In this document: positions 12,471-23,390 of the stretch, one piece after another
Numbering within the stretch: position 1 is the first letter of the stretch
Layout: each line of letters starts with the position of its first letter
DNA from: Siphonodentalium dalli
Taxonomy: Eukaryota; Mollusca; Scaphopoda; Gadilida; Siphonodentaliidae
NCBI GenBank assembly: GCA_032622095.1
Contig: CP136068.1
Coordinates: 59,730,025 to 59,794,024 of the forward strand
Length of the DNA: 64,000 nucleotides
Direction: 5' to 3'
The notes under the pieces: generated by a model
The model's input: the letters and a program-made list of their open reading frames with translations, nothing else
Databases searched by the model: none
Told to the model about the DNA's origin: nothing
Made by a program: the position numbers and the translations under genes

Positions 12471-12808
12471 GATTTATATATAAATATTGTTTGGCACTTT
12501 GTAAATTTCTTTGACGTTTGTGATAACCGATTGGTCATGCGTTACATGTATGTAACATTGCAACTGCAAGTTGTAACGCATTGTGTATAAATGTATTGTA
12601 ATTTGTAAATTAATTTGTATTATTTGATTACAAGTACATTTCCCCACTTCCGCTACCTGTGTCAAATTGCGCGGAAATGAATAAGCAAAGAGATTGTGCT
12701 CGAATATAACTCCAGAGACTTAAATCGAGGGCATTCATTGATATTATAAATTAGATTCCGACTACTCGAAAGCTTCAACATATTTATAAATAGAACGTTA
12801 ATTACGTA

Positions 12809-12910
12809 ACGTCTCCGTAGCCGAATGGTGTGAACGTTATGAATTCGTTTTGTGTGTTTCATTCCGACACGGACAGGGGTTCGCGACCCGGAATGAGTGA
12901 GATTTTTTTT
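12809..12910 (+). repeat. tRNA-derived SINE head, second copy
   Basis: ACGTCTCCGTAGCCGAATGG (A box) at 12809 and GGGTTCGCGACC (B box) at 12877 are spaced as in a tRNA gene, and a T-run that could end Pol III transcription starts at 12903. It shares the first ~25 bp with the copy at 12362 but has diverged between the boxes. Cloverleaf pairing is poor. Confidence 0.5.
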
Positions 12911-12959
12911 TGGTGATCGCCTCCATCTGGACAGTACCCAGTATATACAGCGTCTGGCC

Positions 12960-13250
12960 AAACTATTGTTCAATTAGTCCAGAAACATGCCTACATCAGC
13001 ACGTTCGAGAACATGGTCCCACGTGAAATTGGACCCGTCCATATTGCTCCCGGGATCGAAGTAGTCCTACACACAATTTTTTAGTCGGATCGGTCAAGGT
13101 CCAGAAACATGTCTATGAGCGAGGTCAAGTTGACACGTTAAATACCAAATCCGAGTCGGATCAGTCGAGCAGTGTTAGAGTCTATAACACATACACACAT
13201 GCATTCATGCATACACACATACATACAGACAGGTGTTCCAAAATGTATAA
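12960..13250 (-). repeat. Dispersed repeat with CA/CATA microsatellite
   Basis: Bases 12985-13090, read on the minus strand, resemble 61100-61165: both carry TTCGA(T/C)CCCGGGA followed by an AATATGG or ACATGGG block and GTCC. A (CA)n/(CATA)n tract follows at 13185-13235. The family's termini are not visible. Confidence 0.45.
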
Positions 13251-14200
13251 TCGATAGCTACAACAATTATATGGTAGATAGTTCACGGCCGACCTGATGC
13301 ATGCATCTTAGTTTTCTTGTATGGATATGCCCCTGTGGTTCTGAAAACATTAACTCGTTTATTGAAATTTTGTTGTTACGTGTTCATTCGTTGAATATTT
13401 TTTTCAAAACTTGAAAATAAAGATGCATTCAGGGTTTAGAACTCCACTTACAATAACATAAATTTAAAATTGGAGAGCAATATTACGGTTCTATTAGCTG
13501 CCCTTCAGAAATTATTAATAACCCGTCATCCTATTATCTAATAGGATGTTGGGCTGTTTATCATTTATGTCGGGCCGCTAATAAATTGTATTGACCGCCA
13601 GAATCATGTTGTTTTATATAGTTTTGATATTGAAAACTTAACTATTAATTTGGTGTCCCTCTAAAACATCGAAACTTATATTATATGAAATAAATGCATG
13701 GAAAGTTTATTATAAAAAGTAGCGTCTGTATCGTATAAACTTCTTGTTCCAACATGGTAATTAATATACATTTTATTCTAAAAGAAATGTAAAAAGGTTT
13801 CCTAATAATTATCCTGTATCCTTGAATACATCTTTAATATTCAATATTGTTATAATGCAGTGTCTCTCCAGGAGGACCAACTTCAAATCAAATTAACAGT
13901 ACCACACAATTCTATGTTCGGTGCACGTGTTATAAGTATTGACGGTGATGTATATCTTCCAATTTGCTATATATATATATCCTTTATTTCCTCCGTTAAC
14001 GAAGAGCTGTTACAATATATTTTAAATGTTTACACAATTGCAATGAACAAATGAACGAATACAAAAAAAGAGGAATATGTAAGTAAACAAACATTAATGT
14101 GTGTGGTAGACAGATAAGCCAGCCACACACTGGACGAGGCAGCCATGCTCAAACAGCAATAGAGGTCGGTAAGCAGACTGTTTGTCATGCATACAACAGG
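13251..14200. other. Unassigned AT-rich interval
   Basis: No gene, repeat family or strong hairpin recognised. A short palindromic patch ATTATCTAATAGGATG lies near 13533. Confidence 0.3.
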
Positions 14201-14204
14201 CCGT

Positions 14205-14435
14205 GCGTGCATACAGACATACACACATACATAAACACACACATACCAACATACATACTTTCATGCATACACACATACATTCATATATACATACGTACAT
14301 ACACACATACATACGTATATACATACATACATACATAAACACATGCACCCGGGGTATTGGCAGGCAATCCAGTAGGCAATCAGACATAAACAAGCATATA
14401 ATCAGACGATGCATGGATATATATATAGAGAGAGA
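14205..14435. repeat. Compound (CATA)n/(CA)n microsatellite
   Basis: The sequence consists of CATACA, ACACACATA and TACATACA runs, ending with (TA)n(GA)n at about 14418-14438. It keeps several frames open on both strands as low-complexity Tyr/His/Thr or Cys/Val/Tyr strings. None of these is a gene. Confidence 0.85.
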
Positions 14436-14748
14436 GACTTGCAAGAGAACATCATGCTCGCATGAAGCCTTCAGACGAGTCACTCAAAATTAAACAAAAC
14501 TGTATAATGTACATATCTCAATTTGAAAGAGGGTGTTTTATTTTGATTCTCAGTAACTCTAACTTCGAAGAGAGGTATTTGCATGCATGTTGTTGGGAAG
14601 ACACTGTTAGCATACCAGCCAATGCCTCACTTGGAAGTTGTTATGGTAGTTTAGATGTTATTATTCCGTTTTCAGAGTTAGCGATGCTGACCCAGAGCAT
14701 GTTGATATGTTTTACCGAATATGCCGAATAAGCAATAGCGTACATGTA

Positions 14749-15896
14749 TATACGAAGTTTGGTGGAGTTCGGGCAAATAATAAGTGTTTTATTCGATATT
14801 TTGTAAAACGCGTTTTGTGTTCGGCATAGAAAAGCCGAACATAAGTTATAATTTTGTCTAACGGCTGTCTAGCTAGGTGATAATTAATATCTGACATGGT
14901 CACTAATCCGAAAGGCTTTAATTGTTGTTGATGGCGGTCTCTCACCTATTGTAGTTCAGTGTTTTGACAAATAGTTTCAGTGTTTGATGGCGCCTACTAT
15001 TATAGAAACAACATGCTTTTGATAGGCCCCGTCGTGAAAGACAACGATTGTAAAAACGTCGAGTGACAAACAAGTTTTCCCGCTAGTACACATACCTTAT
15101 GCACTCGTCACATGAAGCAAAACTTGGTGTAAACAATATTTATACACAATACAAAAGATGAATATTTTACAAAAATGCTAATGGGTGATTATGGGTGATT
15201 GGAAAGGGATGAGACAACAAGCCTGGTGTGGCTTTTTTTGTAATTAAGTCCTCTCCCAAAACGTGACGAGAATAATAATAATTACAAAAATAAATATTTA
15301 TGTAACTTCATGGAAAGATTACAACTCAAAGTTTGATACCGCAAAACGGGGCTATTGCCAAGAAGCCATGTCAGACTAAAAGAGTAAAGACATGCAAAAC
15401 TAGATCAATCAACCCTAGCAAACATCAAAAAGTATCTTGAGCGCAAAATAAATAATCTTTATTCCTTTCATATCACATTCCTGTCATATCAGAGACATAT
15501 TTGAAAATAAAATAAGATCTTAAATTTCTGCATATCACAGCATATCAGACTTTTAAAAAAGATACAATACGAAACGCTCTTTATTCGGGGCGCGTGCTGA
15601 TATTTGTCCAGTATGATCCATCTAAACAACCATATTGTACGAATGTACTTGTAATAATAACGGGTGGGGGTAACATTTTAGTGAGAATGCAGACGAAAAT
15701 GGACAACAATACGTTTTTCTCGCGAATAAAGCCTGCCAAATCCCATCTGGCAGATATTACTTATCACCTATCAGCGGTTAAACTAATCCACGAGACAGAC
15801 GTTTGTGTTCTGCCTTTCTATGCCGAACACAAACGCGTTATACAAAACATCTAACAAAACACTCATTATTGAAGCAAACTCCACCAAACTTCGTAT
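14749..15896. mobile_element. Long-TIR DNA transposon, non-autonomous
   Basis: The left arm reads inward TATACGAAGTTTGGTGGAGTT, then TGTTTTATTCGATATTTTGT, then a small palindrome TGTTCGGCATAGAAAAGCCG. The right arm gives the same phrases on the other strand, ending AACTCCACCAAACTTCGTAT at 15896. Similarity extends inward past AGATATTA.TTATCACCTA to about 150 bp per arm. A 3-bp GTA flanks both ends and could be a target duplication. No transposase-like frame lies inside. A lone right-arm copy follows at 16060-16195. Confidence 0.65.
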
Positions 15897-16059
15897 AGTA
15901 ATAGGTTGAACGTGAATACATATGTCTGAAGTTTACAAGGTGTTCGTATATTTAGTAGAGTCTATATAGAGTTATATATCTCAAACGGCAGCTAATGTCA
16001 CATCATTCTATGTGTTAATTAATTACCGGTGACTGCATGAGTGTCGAACATAAGCTAGC

Positions 16060-16195
16060 TTGTGTTCGGCTTTTCTATGCCGAACACTAAACGCGTCTTA
16101 CAAAATATCGATTAAAACACTTATTATTGGCCCAAACTCCACCAAACTTCCTATATTTATAGTGTGAACATGAATACACATGCCTATGAACTTTA
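16060..16195 (+). repeat. Solo arm of the 14749-15896 element family
   Basis: It carries GTGTTCGGCTTTTCTATGCC, ACGCGTCTTACAAAATATCG, AAACACTTATTATT and AACTCCACCAAACTTC in the same order as the right arm of the element just upstream. No matching left arm is seen, so this is a truncated copy or a terminal fragment. Confidence 0.65.
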
Positions 16196-17179
16196 TTCAT
16201 GAAATTTCCTATTATTTGGACTTATGTTCGGCTTTTATGAGCTCCCAATAGGGGGCGTGGTCACAAAATCAAAACATCGTCTTTTTACGCAGATTTCTTG
16301 TCGGTTTTTGGTCGATTTCTCTTTTTAAACATCAGTTGGACTAAGTTTTTTATTCGAAACATGTTGAATGGTTATCATTTATCACTCTCATAGTCGAGCT
16401 TGGCGGTTTTGAACATTATATGCGAAGAAATTTTTGACTTTTAGATGACCGACCACCGAACCGCCAAGCTCGAATAAAAAATCAAAATATTAAGCTGAAT
16501 TTTCGCCGATTTCTCGTTTCTAAAACACGTTCCATAAATTTTTTATGTAAAAACGTGTAAAATGATTATCATTCTTCACCTATATAATCGGGCTTGGCGG
16601 TTTTGAACATTATATACAAAGAATTTTTTACTTTTAGATGACCGACCACCGAACCGCCAAGCTCGAATAAAAAATAAAAATATTAAGCTGAATTTTCGCC
16701 GATTTCTCGTTTGTAAAACACGTTCCATCTAGTTTTTATGTAAAAACGTGTAAAATTATTATCATTCTTCACAAATATAATCGGGCTTGGCGGTTTTGAA
16801 CATTATATACAAAGAAGTTTTGACATTTTGATGACCGACCACCGAAGGGAACGGGACTACCCGCACCCGAGACGGGTACCTCGAAACAGTGCGCGGAACT
16901 GCGCAGAAGTGCGCGGTACAAACAAAACAGTTATTATGCACGGGGAGTTGATTTAAAACATGTATATTAATGAAATATAGTTGTAGAAGGTCTTCAGTTA
17001 CGAATTTGCAAGATCATTTTAACGTTTTATTAGAGAGAGTGAGTGGTAGAACCACCAAATTTTTTTCCGTTTTCGGCAGTTTTTTCCGACCATTTTTTGA
17101 CACCCACCCCCCCTTTTAACACTAAAACAGAGATTTGCGGGGGGGAAATTCACTGTAAACAGCTGTTTATGAATTTCTG

Positions 17180-17310
17180 TGCATACTATTTATCATGGAT
17201 GTTAACATGGACATGTAAATAGGAATGAGTAATTTTGAGGTCATTCGGCCAAAAAAACATGGCTGCCAGCGGCCATCTTGGATTTCAAAATACAACACGA
17301 TAACTGCCTG
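17180..17310 (-). repeat. Family-A core fragment, inverted
   Basis: Reading the minus strand gives the family-A order AAATCCAAGATGGCCGC, GGCCATGTTTTTTTGGCCGA, ATGACCTC, ATTACTCATTCC, ACATGTCCATGTTAACATCC. It is one diverged unit of the core that fills 37.0-42.1 kb. Poly-C tracts follow at about 17102 and 17500. Confidence 0.7.
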
Positions 17311-17995
17311 CAGTCAGTTTACCAGTTAGAATTACATTATTTCTCTCATTCAAACTGATTCAAAGTGGTTTTGAAGCCCAACTCATTGCCAAAACACTAA
17401 AAACAAGCAGGAATTTTTTTTTTTAGTTGCGGAAAAAATTGCTTGTTGATGGCTTTGACCACCCACCCACCCCGGCATACGTGCCGGAAGAAATTTTTTC
17501 ACCCCCCCCCCCCCCCACCCCCCTCAGTTACGTGATAAATTATATATTATAAAACAATTTTTTTAAACTCCCATCAGCTTTTATCCGGGCTTTGGACCGG
17601 CAGACTTAAAATGTCAAAATGAAATTACCGGTGCCATATATGGCACCTCTTATCTCTCTCCGTTGATCAGTTATTATGTCAAGTAGTCTGTCCGCCAAGT
17701 CAGGTAATTTCAATATATCAGTCTCTATTTAGATCACATTGTTTAAACCTGCACAGTTATTATTAGTCAGTTTCGATTTCCTCATATGTTTCCAAATTTA
17801 TTATTTATTGTTAAAATTCCGTTCGACGTGGAAAATAATCGATCAACGATTTTGGTGCTTTTTAAATTTAAGGCGTGAGTCTAGAGTGAATACCAGGAAA
17901 GTGGCTTCCCCGGGCTTCGTTAGATTGCGTGATGGGTGTGTCAAAAAGAGAGAGAGTTTGGTTTTGGAGTAATTACGTTTATTCCCAAATACGAT

Positions 17996-18384
17996 TAAAG
18001 GTACTCAATTCGATAACACTCCTCTCAATTACTATTTCAATGGCTTCAGGGGCCAAAAATATTTGATTCGAGTCGAGGAAGCCACCCATCAAAGCTCAGA
18101 TTTATTAGATATCGATTTTAGAAATCTATTATTTTTCATTATCGGGAATACTTGCTGTCCCAGAAGTTTGCCGAAAAAGTCGACCGACATACTCTCGATA
18201 CTAAATTCCATCGAACAAAATGTTGCTATACAACACATTTTGGGCAATTATATACGACATTTCAGTCGTTCGCAATATTTTTGGATAATTAATCGATTCT
18301 AATAACTAAAGTGACCTTTGATAAAATTTTGTTGTTGTGGAATCTGTTGAGATGGAGACACTCTGATCGGATTGAGTACCTTTA
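17996..18384. mobile_element. TIR element, AAAGGTACTCAAT family, copy 1
   Basis: It starts TTAAAGGTACTCAATTCGA and ends TCGGATTGAGTACCTTTA, giving ~17-bp inverted termini. Blocks inside, such as AAATATTTGATTCGAG, CGAGGAAGCCACCCA and AGATATCGATTTTAGAAATC, match copy 2 at 23391-23932 in the same order. Flanks TTAA/TTAG hint at a TTAA target as in Kolobok or piggyBac, or a TA target; this is unresolved. Confidence 0.65.
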
Positions 18385-18961
18385 GTTGCGTTTTCAGTGG
18401 ATTTAATTTGATTCTGCATTTGGAACACAATTTTTCTAGGCTATATATGAACACGTGATGTATAGGGTCATTTGGGTATGAAATTGTCAGAGTCGACTTC
18501 ATACTTAGGCTATACCCTGCAGATTTAATCACTCAATAATCACTGCATGATGGTTGTGTTGTTTCAACATTTTAACTTCACACATTTTCTACAGTGACAT
18601 GCAGTAAGCTGTCACCTCTAATCAGTCTACCTCTATACTAGGCCTATTACTAATTAAGACATGTAGGCTAAGTGTGGTCCCTAATCCGAAACCACGAGTA
18701 TGCTTTTCGTGAAACAATGCGCGGAAGATATTGAGCAGTAAGCTTTTCTCGAAACAGTGCGCGGTAGATTATACCACTCACTCTATCTCTCAAATACAAG
18801 TTAAAACGTTAAAATAACCTTACAAATTTGCAACTGAAGACTGTCTACTACTATAGTTCATGTATTAAATAACCCCCCACCTGCCCCTGTGCATAATAAC
18901 TGTTTCATTTGTACCGCGCACTTCCGCGTAGTTCCGCGCACTGTTTCGAGGTGCCGCCCGA

Positions 18962-19580
18962 GACGGGTCCGTGTCGTTTCGGTCCAGAGGCGTTTCGGCT
19001 CAGTTTTAGGCCGAAACGTCTCACTTATTGAGCCGAATAGTCTCAACTTTTTCTGACTTTTGATGATATTTTCTTTGAATATTTCGTGCATTTATGAGTT
19101 GTTATGAGAGAATTTTGTTATGAAATGTGACTTTTGATGACATTTTCGTTGCGTAATTCAGTATGTATTTATGACTTATACCAATAAGATATTTGAATAC
19201 AATGTGACTATAGCGGTGATTTTCTTTGCGTATTTGTGAATGAAATGTGACTTTGTTTGATGTTGTTCACACTTTAACTCGGTTGTTTGCATTACATCTG
19301 TCACTCAAGACACATAGTGAGAACTGATTAGATGTTGTTTCTGACAACCGGCCAACTTCTATCAGTGTTTGTTTAGGGTTCCTAGAGTATATTAAGCATG
19401 GGATACTGCTCTGTTCATATCACTCTGGCAGCAAGTCGAGCGAACAAGTCAGATTTTATTTGGCTCTATTAGTTCCTTGTGTAGTGATTAAGCTGTATAA
19501 GCCGAGTTAATCCCCGGCCGAAACGTCCCTGGACCGAAAAGGTCTGAGCCGAAACGTCTCCGGACCGAAACGACCCGTCC
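18962..19580. mobile_element. TIR element with GACGGGTC ends
   Basis: The left end GACGGGTC followed by GTTTCGGTCCAGAGGCGTTT is mirrored at the right by AAACGTCTCCGGACCGAAAC and GACCCGTC. A second inner pair, GGCCGAAACGTC at 19010 and 19517, lies inside each end, so each arm holds two copies of a CCGAAACG motif. The body (~540 bp) is AT-rich and non-coding. GGGCGGGTTGTCCCG repeats follow outside at 19615 and 19640. Confidence 0.6.
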
Positions 19581-20339
19581 CCCCCCCCCGAGACAACCCG
19601 CCCCTATGCTATTTTGGGGGCGGGTTGTCCCGATAAATGAGGGCGGGTTGTCCCGAAATTGTTAAGAGTGATTATATTCTTTTATGATATATTATTACAG
19701 ATTTTGATCAACAAAACATGTGTTTATTCATTAATTATGTCAATGCCTGGACTGGGATAAAGAATGACACGATGTTTTGACAACTGAACGGCACATAGGG
19801 TATTGTATTGACGGATTGTCTTGGGGGCGGGTAGTCACGGACCCACCACCGAACCGCCAAGCTCGAATTAAAAATAAAAATATAAAGCTGAATTTCGGCC
19901 GATTTCTCGTTTCTAAAACACGTTCCAGCTAGTTTTCATGTAAAAACATGTAAAATGATTATCATTCTTCACAAATATAATCGAGGTTGGCGGTTTTTAA
20001 TATTTTATATTAAGAATTTTGGACATTTGATGACCGACCACCGAACCGCCAAGCTCGAATTTTAAATCAAAATATGAAGCTGAATTTGCCCGTTTCTAAA
20101 ACATGTCCCAGCTATTTTTCATGTAAAAATATGTAAAATGATTATCGTTCTTCACATATATACTCGAGCTTGGCGGTTTTTAACATTGTGTACTTAGAAT
20201 TTTCGACTTTTATATGACCGCTCACCGAACCGCCAAGCCAATGCAAAATGATACCCAGACCAAACCGAGGCAAAATGATAACCACCAAATATTGTCAACG
20301 TGTACCCATTAATGATCGTCCATGCAACTAATCAAACTT

Positions 20340-20748
20340 GTTCAATTATGTTATATTCTTGTTTCGATGTAGCATTGTGATTTAAATGGCACGTTAGCCA
20401 CTCTCCTGATGGTCTCAGGTCACATGAGTATTTCTATTTTTAAACAGATTTCTGCCACATAATTTACCTTATATTCTGACGACAACATCTATAAAATAAA
20501 ATGATTTAATTCTTGAGAAAATTGAAAAATCCTCTTACGGTATATATCAATTATTTACACAGTCTGAACTCTAACTGTCTCATCAGAACCCAACATATAA
20601 CATATTTATATTTAATATATACTATTATAATTATAATATATATATACTGTTGTGTATTATATTGATTCAACTTGTAAACATATCCATAATATGTATTCAT
20701 GTACACATGTATAACCTGAACTATCAAAATAAAATCTAATCTAATCTA
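20340..20748 (+). mobile_element. Possible non-LTR retrotransposon 3' tail
   Basis: AT-rich DNA ends in CTATCAAAATAAAATCTAAT and a (TCTAA)n run at 20734-20748, which looks like the short-repeat tails of RTE- or I-type LINEs. There is no coding part. It ends exactly at the inner edge of the right TIR of the 16247-20800 element. Confidence 0.3.
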
Positions 20749-20800
20749 AGAAATCTGCGTAAAATGACGATGTTTTGATTTTGTGACCACGCCCCCTATT

Positions 20801-20941
20801 AACCAACCAATCGGGGACATTACTCCCACTATTGTCGATTAATTTACGAAAATGGGCCATATAAGTAATTAACTGGTGCTGGTTTTTAGTCACCTGCCTT
20901 AAAAACTGCCAAGCTTGTATTTTAGCCACTCTCCCACCCAT
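20801..20941 (-). CDS. Candidate first coding exon, unrecognised, truncated by a transposon end
   Basis: The minus strand has an ATG at 20941 and 47 codons before the TIR begins at 20800. The frame runs on through the TIR for another ~19 codons to a stop at 20741. The host part starts MGGRVAKIQAWQFLRQVTKN and contains YMAHFRKLIDNSG, a well-mixed composition with aromatic, basic and acidic residues. Eighteen bases upstream of the ATG is an ETS core (CCGGAAGT, minus strand, 20966-20959), and GCGCATTGCG is NRF1-like. Both are common at core promoters of housekeeping and nuclear mitochondrial genes. A possible donor, GTAATG, follows codon 39. I cannot name the protein or find a second exon. It may be a live first exon with an intronic transposon, or a disrupted gene. 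Confidence 0.33.
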
Positions 20942-20970
20942 TCGCAATGCGCAGCCGAACTTCCGGTGTG
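20942..20970 (-). promoter_or_regulatory. ETS- and NRF1-like motifs upstream of the candidate exon
   Basis: On the minus strand the sequence reads CACACCGGAAGTTCGGCTGC then GCATTGCG. CCGGAAGT matches the ETS/GABP core exactly. TGCGCATTGCG differs from the NRF1 consensus by one inserted base. The pairing and the position just before an ATG are suggestive only. Confidence 0.35.
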
Positions 20971-21803
20971 GAATTTCCGAATTTTTATGTGTTAAAAATA
21001 AATAATTTTTTCATCTGTCATATCTGCTTGTTTCGTTCATTATTCGCAGAAAAATGTGTATCTCATTCTTTCGTGTATACAACGGATTAGATATAGACTG
21101 TTTTAACCCGTTTGGATGTTAGAAATACCGCTTAATTATCAGAAAATATCATGTGAAGTGACGGGACCAATCCGAATATCGCACACTGGACTTGGTGAAG
21201 TTGGTCAACATGACCGCTTTCGCAGATTGCTGCTTCCAGCGTAGAAGGATACGCACTACGTTCATGACTGAACTAACACTGGACTGGTCACAGACACTGA
21301 GTCACTGAGTGTGGCAGGTCAGGCTATGCCGTATTCAACTGTTATTATCATGGACATTGACTCGAATAATATTAAGTGAATAGCACTGATTGACCCCAAT
21401 GGAAGAATGCAAACAATGTGAATGTAATGATTATTGCAAAATATGATGATTATAGTTCTATTCTGGACTCCTCAGCCCTTCAATGCTGAAATGCAGTCAA
21501 CGCTGAAATGCAGTCAACGCTGATGCCGTAAAAGGTCATTGAATGTTCATTCAGATTCTATCATTCTGCATAGTACATTAGACTGATTAGAAGTACAGTA
21601 GCTACATGTGTGTGAACTTGTGAAGGGTAGAACATGATATGGAGAATCAGAATGGCACCACTCACCAGTGAATCGAGTGAGGACGTTTACCAAACATGTC
21701 ATGAAACATGCAGACATGGACAATGCTGTGAAATGGATTATAATTCATCAGACTCCCGGATCATGATCATAAGTTACCGGTACATACTAGTAACATTCCG
21801 CCT
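20971..21803. other. Unassigned interval
   Basis: No gene recognised. GCTGAAATGCAGTCAA is tandemly repeated twice at about 21484-21515. Confidence 0.3.
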
Positions 21804-21839
21804 TTGATCATTAGATCAAGACTAAACCAGACTTGGATA

Positions 21840-22020
21840 ATGACTAATGGACAAAGACAGTTACATGTTACACATGCGGCTGCACATGGTTTTGATTCAT
21901 TAAAATTATTTTGTAAAAATCATGAACTTATGTTATCAAAATCAATGACTAACAGTGATCACCAAAGTCACTTACTGGTACATTGTTTATGCCAAACAAC
22001 AGGTCTGACACAACTTGAAT
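21840..22020 (+). pseudogene. Possible degraded ankyrin-repeat fragment
   Basis: The frame open at 21804-22064 contains THAAAHGFDSLKLFCKNH, followed about 13 residues later by a second HLLVHCLC-like stretch. This follows the ankyrin rhythm (LHxAAxxGxxxxLKLLL, then a loop, then the next repeat). The conserved Thr-Pro-Leu-His is damaged and no further repeats continue in frame. The assignment rests on pattern only. Confidence 0.2.
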
Positions 22021-22083
22021 TCCATTGTACCGGTACATGTACCGTATATATTCAACTATTATGAAGTGGTGAAAATATCTCAT

Positions 22084-22174
22084 GTACGGTACCAGTCGAC
22101 ATAAATTTCGACTCAGTATATCATATAAATTCATATAATTATTACGGAGATGTTTACGTCGACTGGTACGGTAC
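22084..22174. repeat. Palindromic hairpin, GTACSGTACCAGTCGAC arms
   Basis: Arms of 22 bp at 22084-22105 and 22153-22174 are complementary at 20 positions, with a ~47-bp AT-rich loop. This looks like a small foldback/MITE relic. No target duplication is clear. Confidence 0.6.
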
Positions 22175-23310
22175 CTACTACATGTACTAAGTACAGTATA
22201 TATATCGGTGCTGGCATTTTTGATTATTTAACTGATTTACTTGTACTAGTTAGAATTTTGAAATCATCTTGGTGAGAAGTTATTTATAATGTCATTCAAA
22301 TGGCATACATGCACATGTACTTCTGCCATTATGAAATAAACAGGTCTCCTGTAATAAGCTGTAGAATTCTTTTTATATTGGAATATGATGCCTTCTCATT
22401 TGCTCTGTTAAAATTATAGTGTTATATACATGTACATTTTAAGTGGTTGTGCATTACGAAGTGAGACGATTCCATGAAGTTTTAGTAAAAACAGAAAACC
22501 TGGAGTTTACGTATATACCGTACCAGTATACATTGTGTATGGTAGTACAATTAAGATATAATACATGTAGTTGAATATCACTATGATAGTTGAATTCAAG
22601 AAGAGCCAGACTTGATAATGACTTACTCATATTAGCATCTACATGTAATAGTAACGGTACTCTCATGTGCAATAATAGTGTCAATAATATGATAGTGTCA
22701 ACACTGTTATTATATTTGGAGAACACTTCCCATGATCAGATCACTAAGAGACAGAGTGAAATTGCTGTGGTTACTATTATAAATTTTAGCTAAAAAAAAA
22801 TCCCACCATCACTATTATTAGGCAACTTAGAGGATGTTGTCTGAATGAACTATCATCTTATTATAAGTACCTGATGTATCAGAACAAATTAAAAAGGTAA
22901 TAAACAGGCCAGACACCTACAGTATGGTCGGTTCCAGTACTGCTAGTGTTATTGTACCAGTACTGTTTATATTCAGTACTAGGAAAATTTAATGAAAGTT
23001 ATGCAACGAATGATTGTGTAGGCCTACTGATGTTAAAAGGAGTATAAATTTAAAATGACCTTGCCACTTTAACAAACACATCGCTATTGATATAATACTC
23101 AATAATGAGTTTGTTAAAGTGGTGCGCTCGTTTTAAATTAATATGGAGAATATAGCAATTCATGTGGGTCCAATATGTGTACATATACATGTATACCGGT
23201 ACACGCAGAGCCGATTGATTTACAATTATGGCTTTCATTATATCGTAGACAAGGTGTGGGATATTTCTTTCATTTTCAGATGCTGTTAAAATTATTCATC
23301 AGGTTCACCG
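22175..23310. other. Unassigned AT-rich interval
   Basis: No gene recognised. Many TACATGTA and ACCGGTAC words are seen, but they form no ordered repeat. Confidence 0.3.
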
Positions 23311-23314
23311 ATTG

Positions 23315-23356
23315 TAGCTGGGACTAATACATGTATAACATATATTAGTCCCAGAT
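23315..23356. repeat. Short hairpin, CTGGGACTAATA arms
   Basis: CTGGGACTAATA (23318-23329) pairs with TATTAGTCCCAG (23342-23353). The same stem start recurs at 24650-24688 (CTGGGACT / AGTCCCAG with an AT-rich loop), so the two are members of one tiny foldback family. Confidence 0.55.
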
Positions 23357-23390
23357 TGTAGTGGGGTTGAGATATGGTTGCGGTTAGATC

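Larger units (their letters stand above)
16847..19844. mobile_element. Nested 3.0-kb DNA transposon with 9-bp target duplication
   Basis: ACCACCGAA is present immediately before (16838-16846) and after (19845-19853). The ends are imperfect inverted repeats, GGGAACGGGACTACCCGC and, on the other strand, GGGTCCGTGACTACCCGC. The insertion falls exactly where the next 193-bp unit of the host array should begin (16654 + 193 = 16847; that unit resumes at 19854). This confirms both borders. GGG termini and a 9-bp duplication suit MULE- or Merlin-type elements. Subterminal inverted repeats of ~190 bp occur at 16868-17050 and 18768-18955 (GCGCGG-rich, then TTATTATGCA, then TTACGAATTTGCAAG). No transposase is seen. 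It contains two further elements and a family-A fragment. Confidence 0.8.
16247..20800. mobile_element. Outer TIR element containing a 193-bp tandem core, interrupted by a nested transposon
   Basis: Terminal inverted repeats of 53 bp (16247-16299 and 20748-20800, one mismatch) begin AATAGGGGGCGTGGTCACAA. Without the nested insertion at 16847-19844 the element is about 1.55 kb. Its inside is a tandem array of ~193-bp units, each starting CCGCCAAGCTCGAA (16461, 16654, 19854, 20046, 20230). Each unit also ends with the inverted phrase GGCTTGGCGGTTTT, so units can fold. No target duplication is evident at the ends. The right TIR abuts a LINE-like (TCTAA)n tail. There is no transposase, so the superfamily is open. 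Confidence 0.75.

Noticed and set aside
12364-12900. Functional tRNA genes
   Set aside because: A and B boxes are present, but acceptor and anticodon arms do not pair; SINE heads fit better.
14030-14493. Frames of up to 129 codons on both strands
   Set aside because: They are translations of CA/CATA microsatellite, open in several frames at once.
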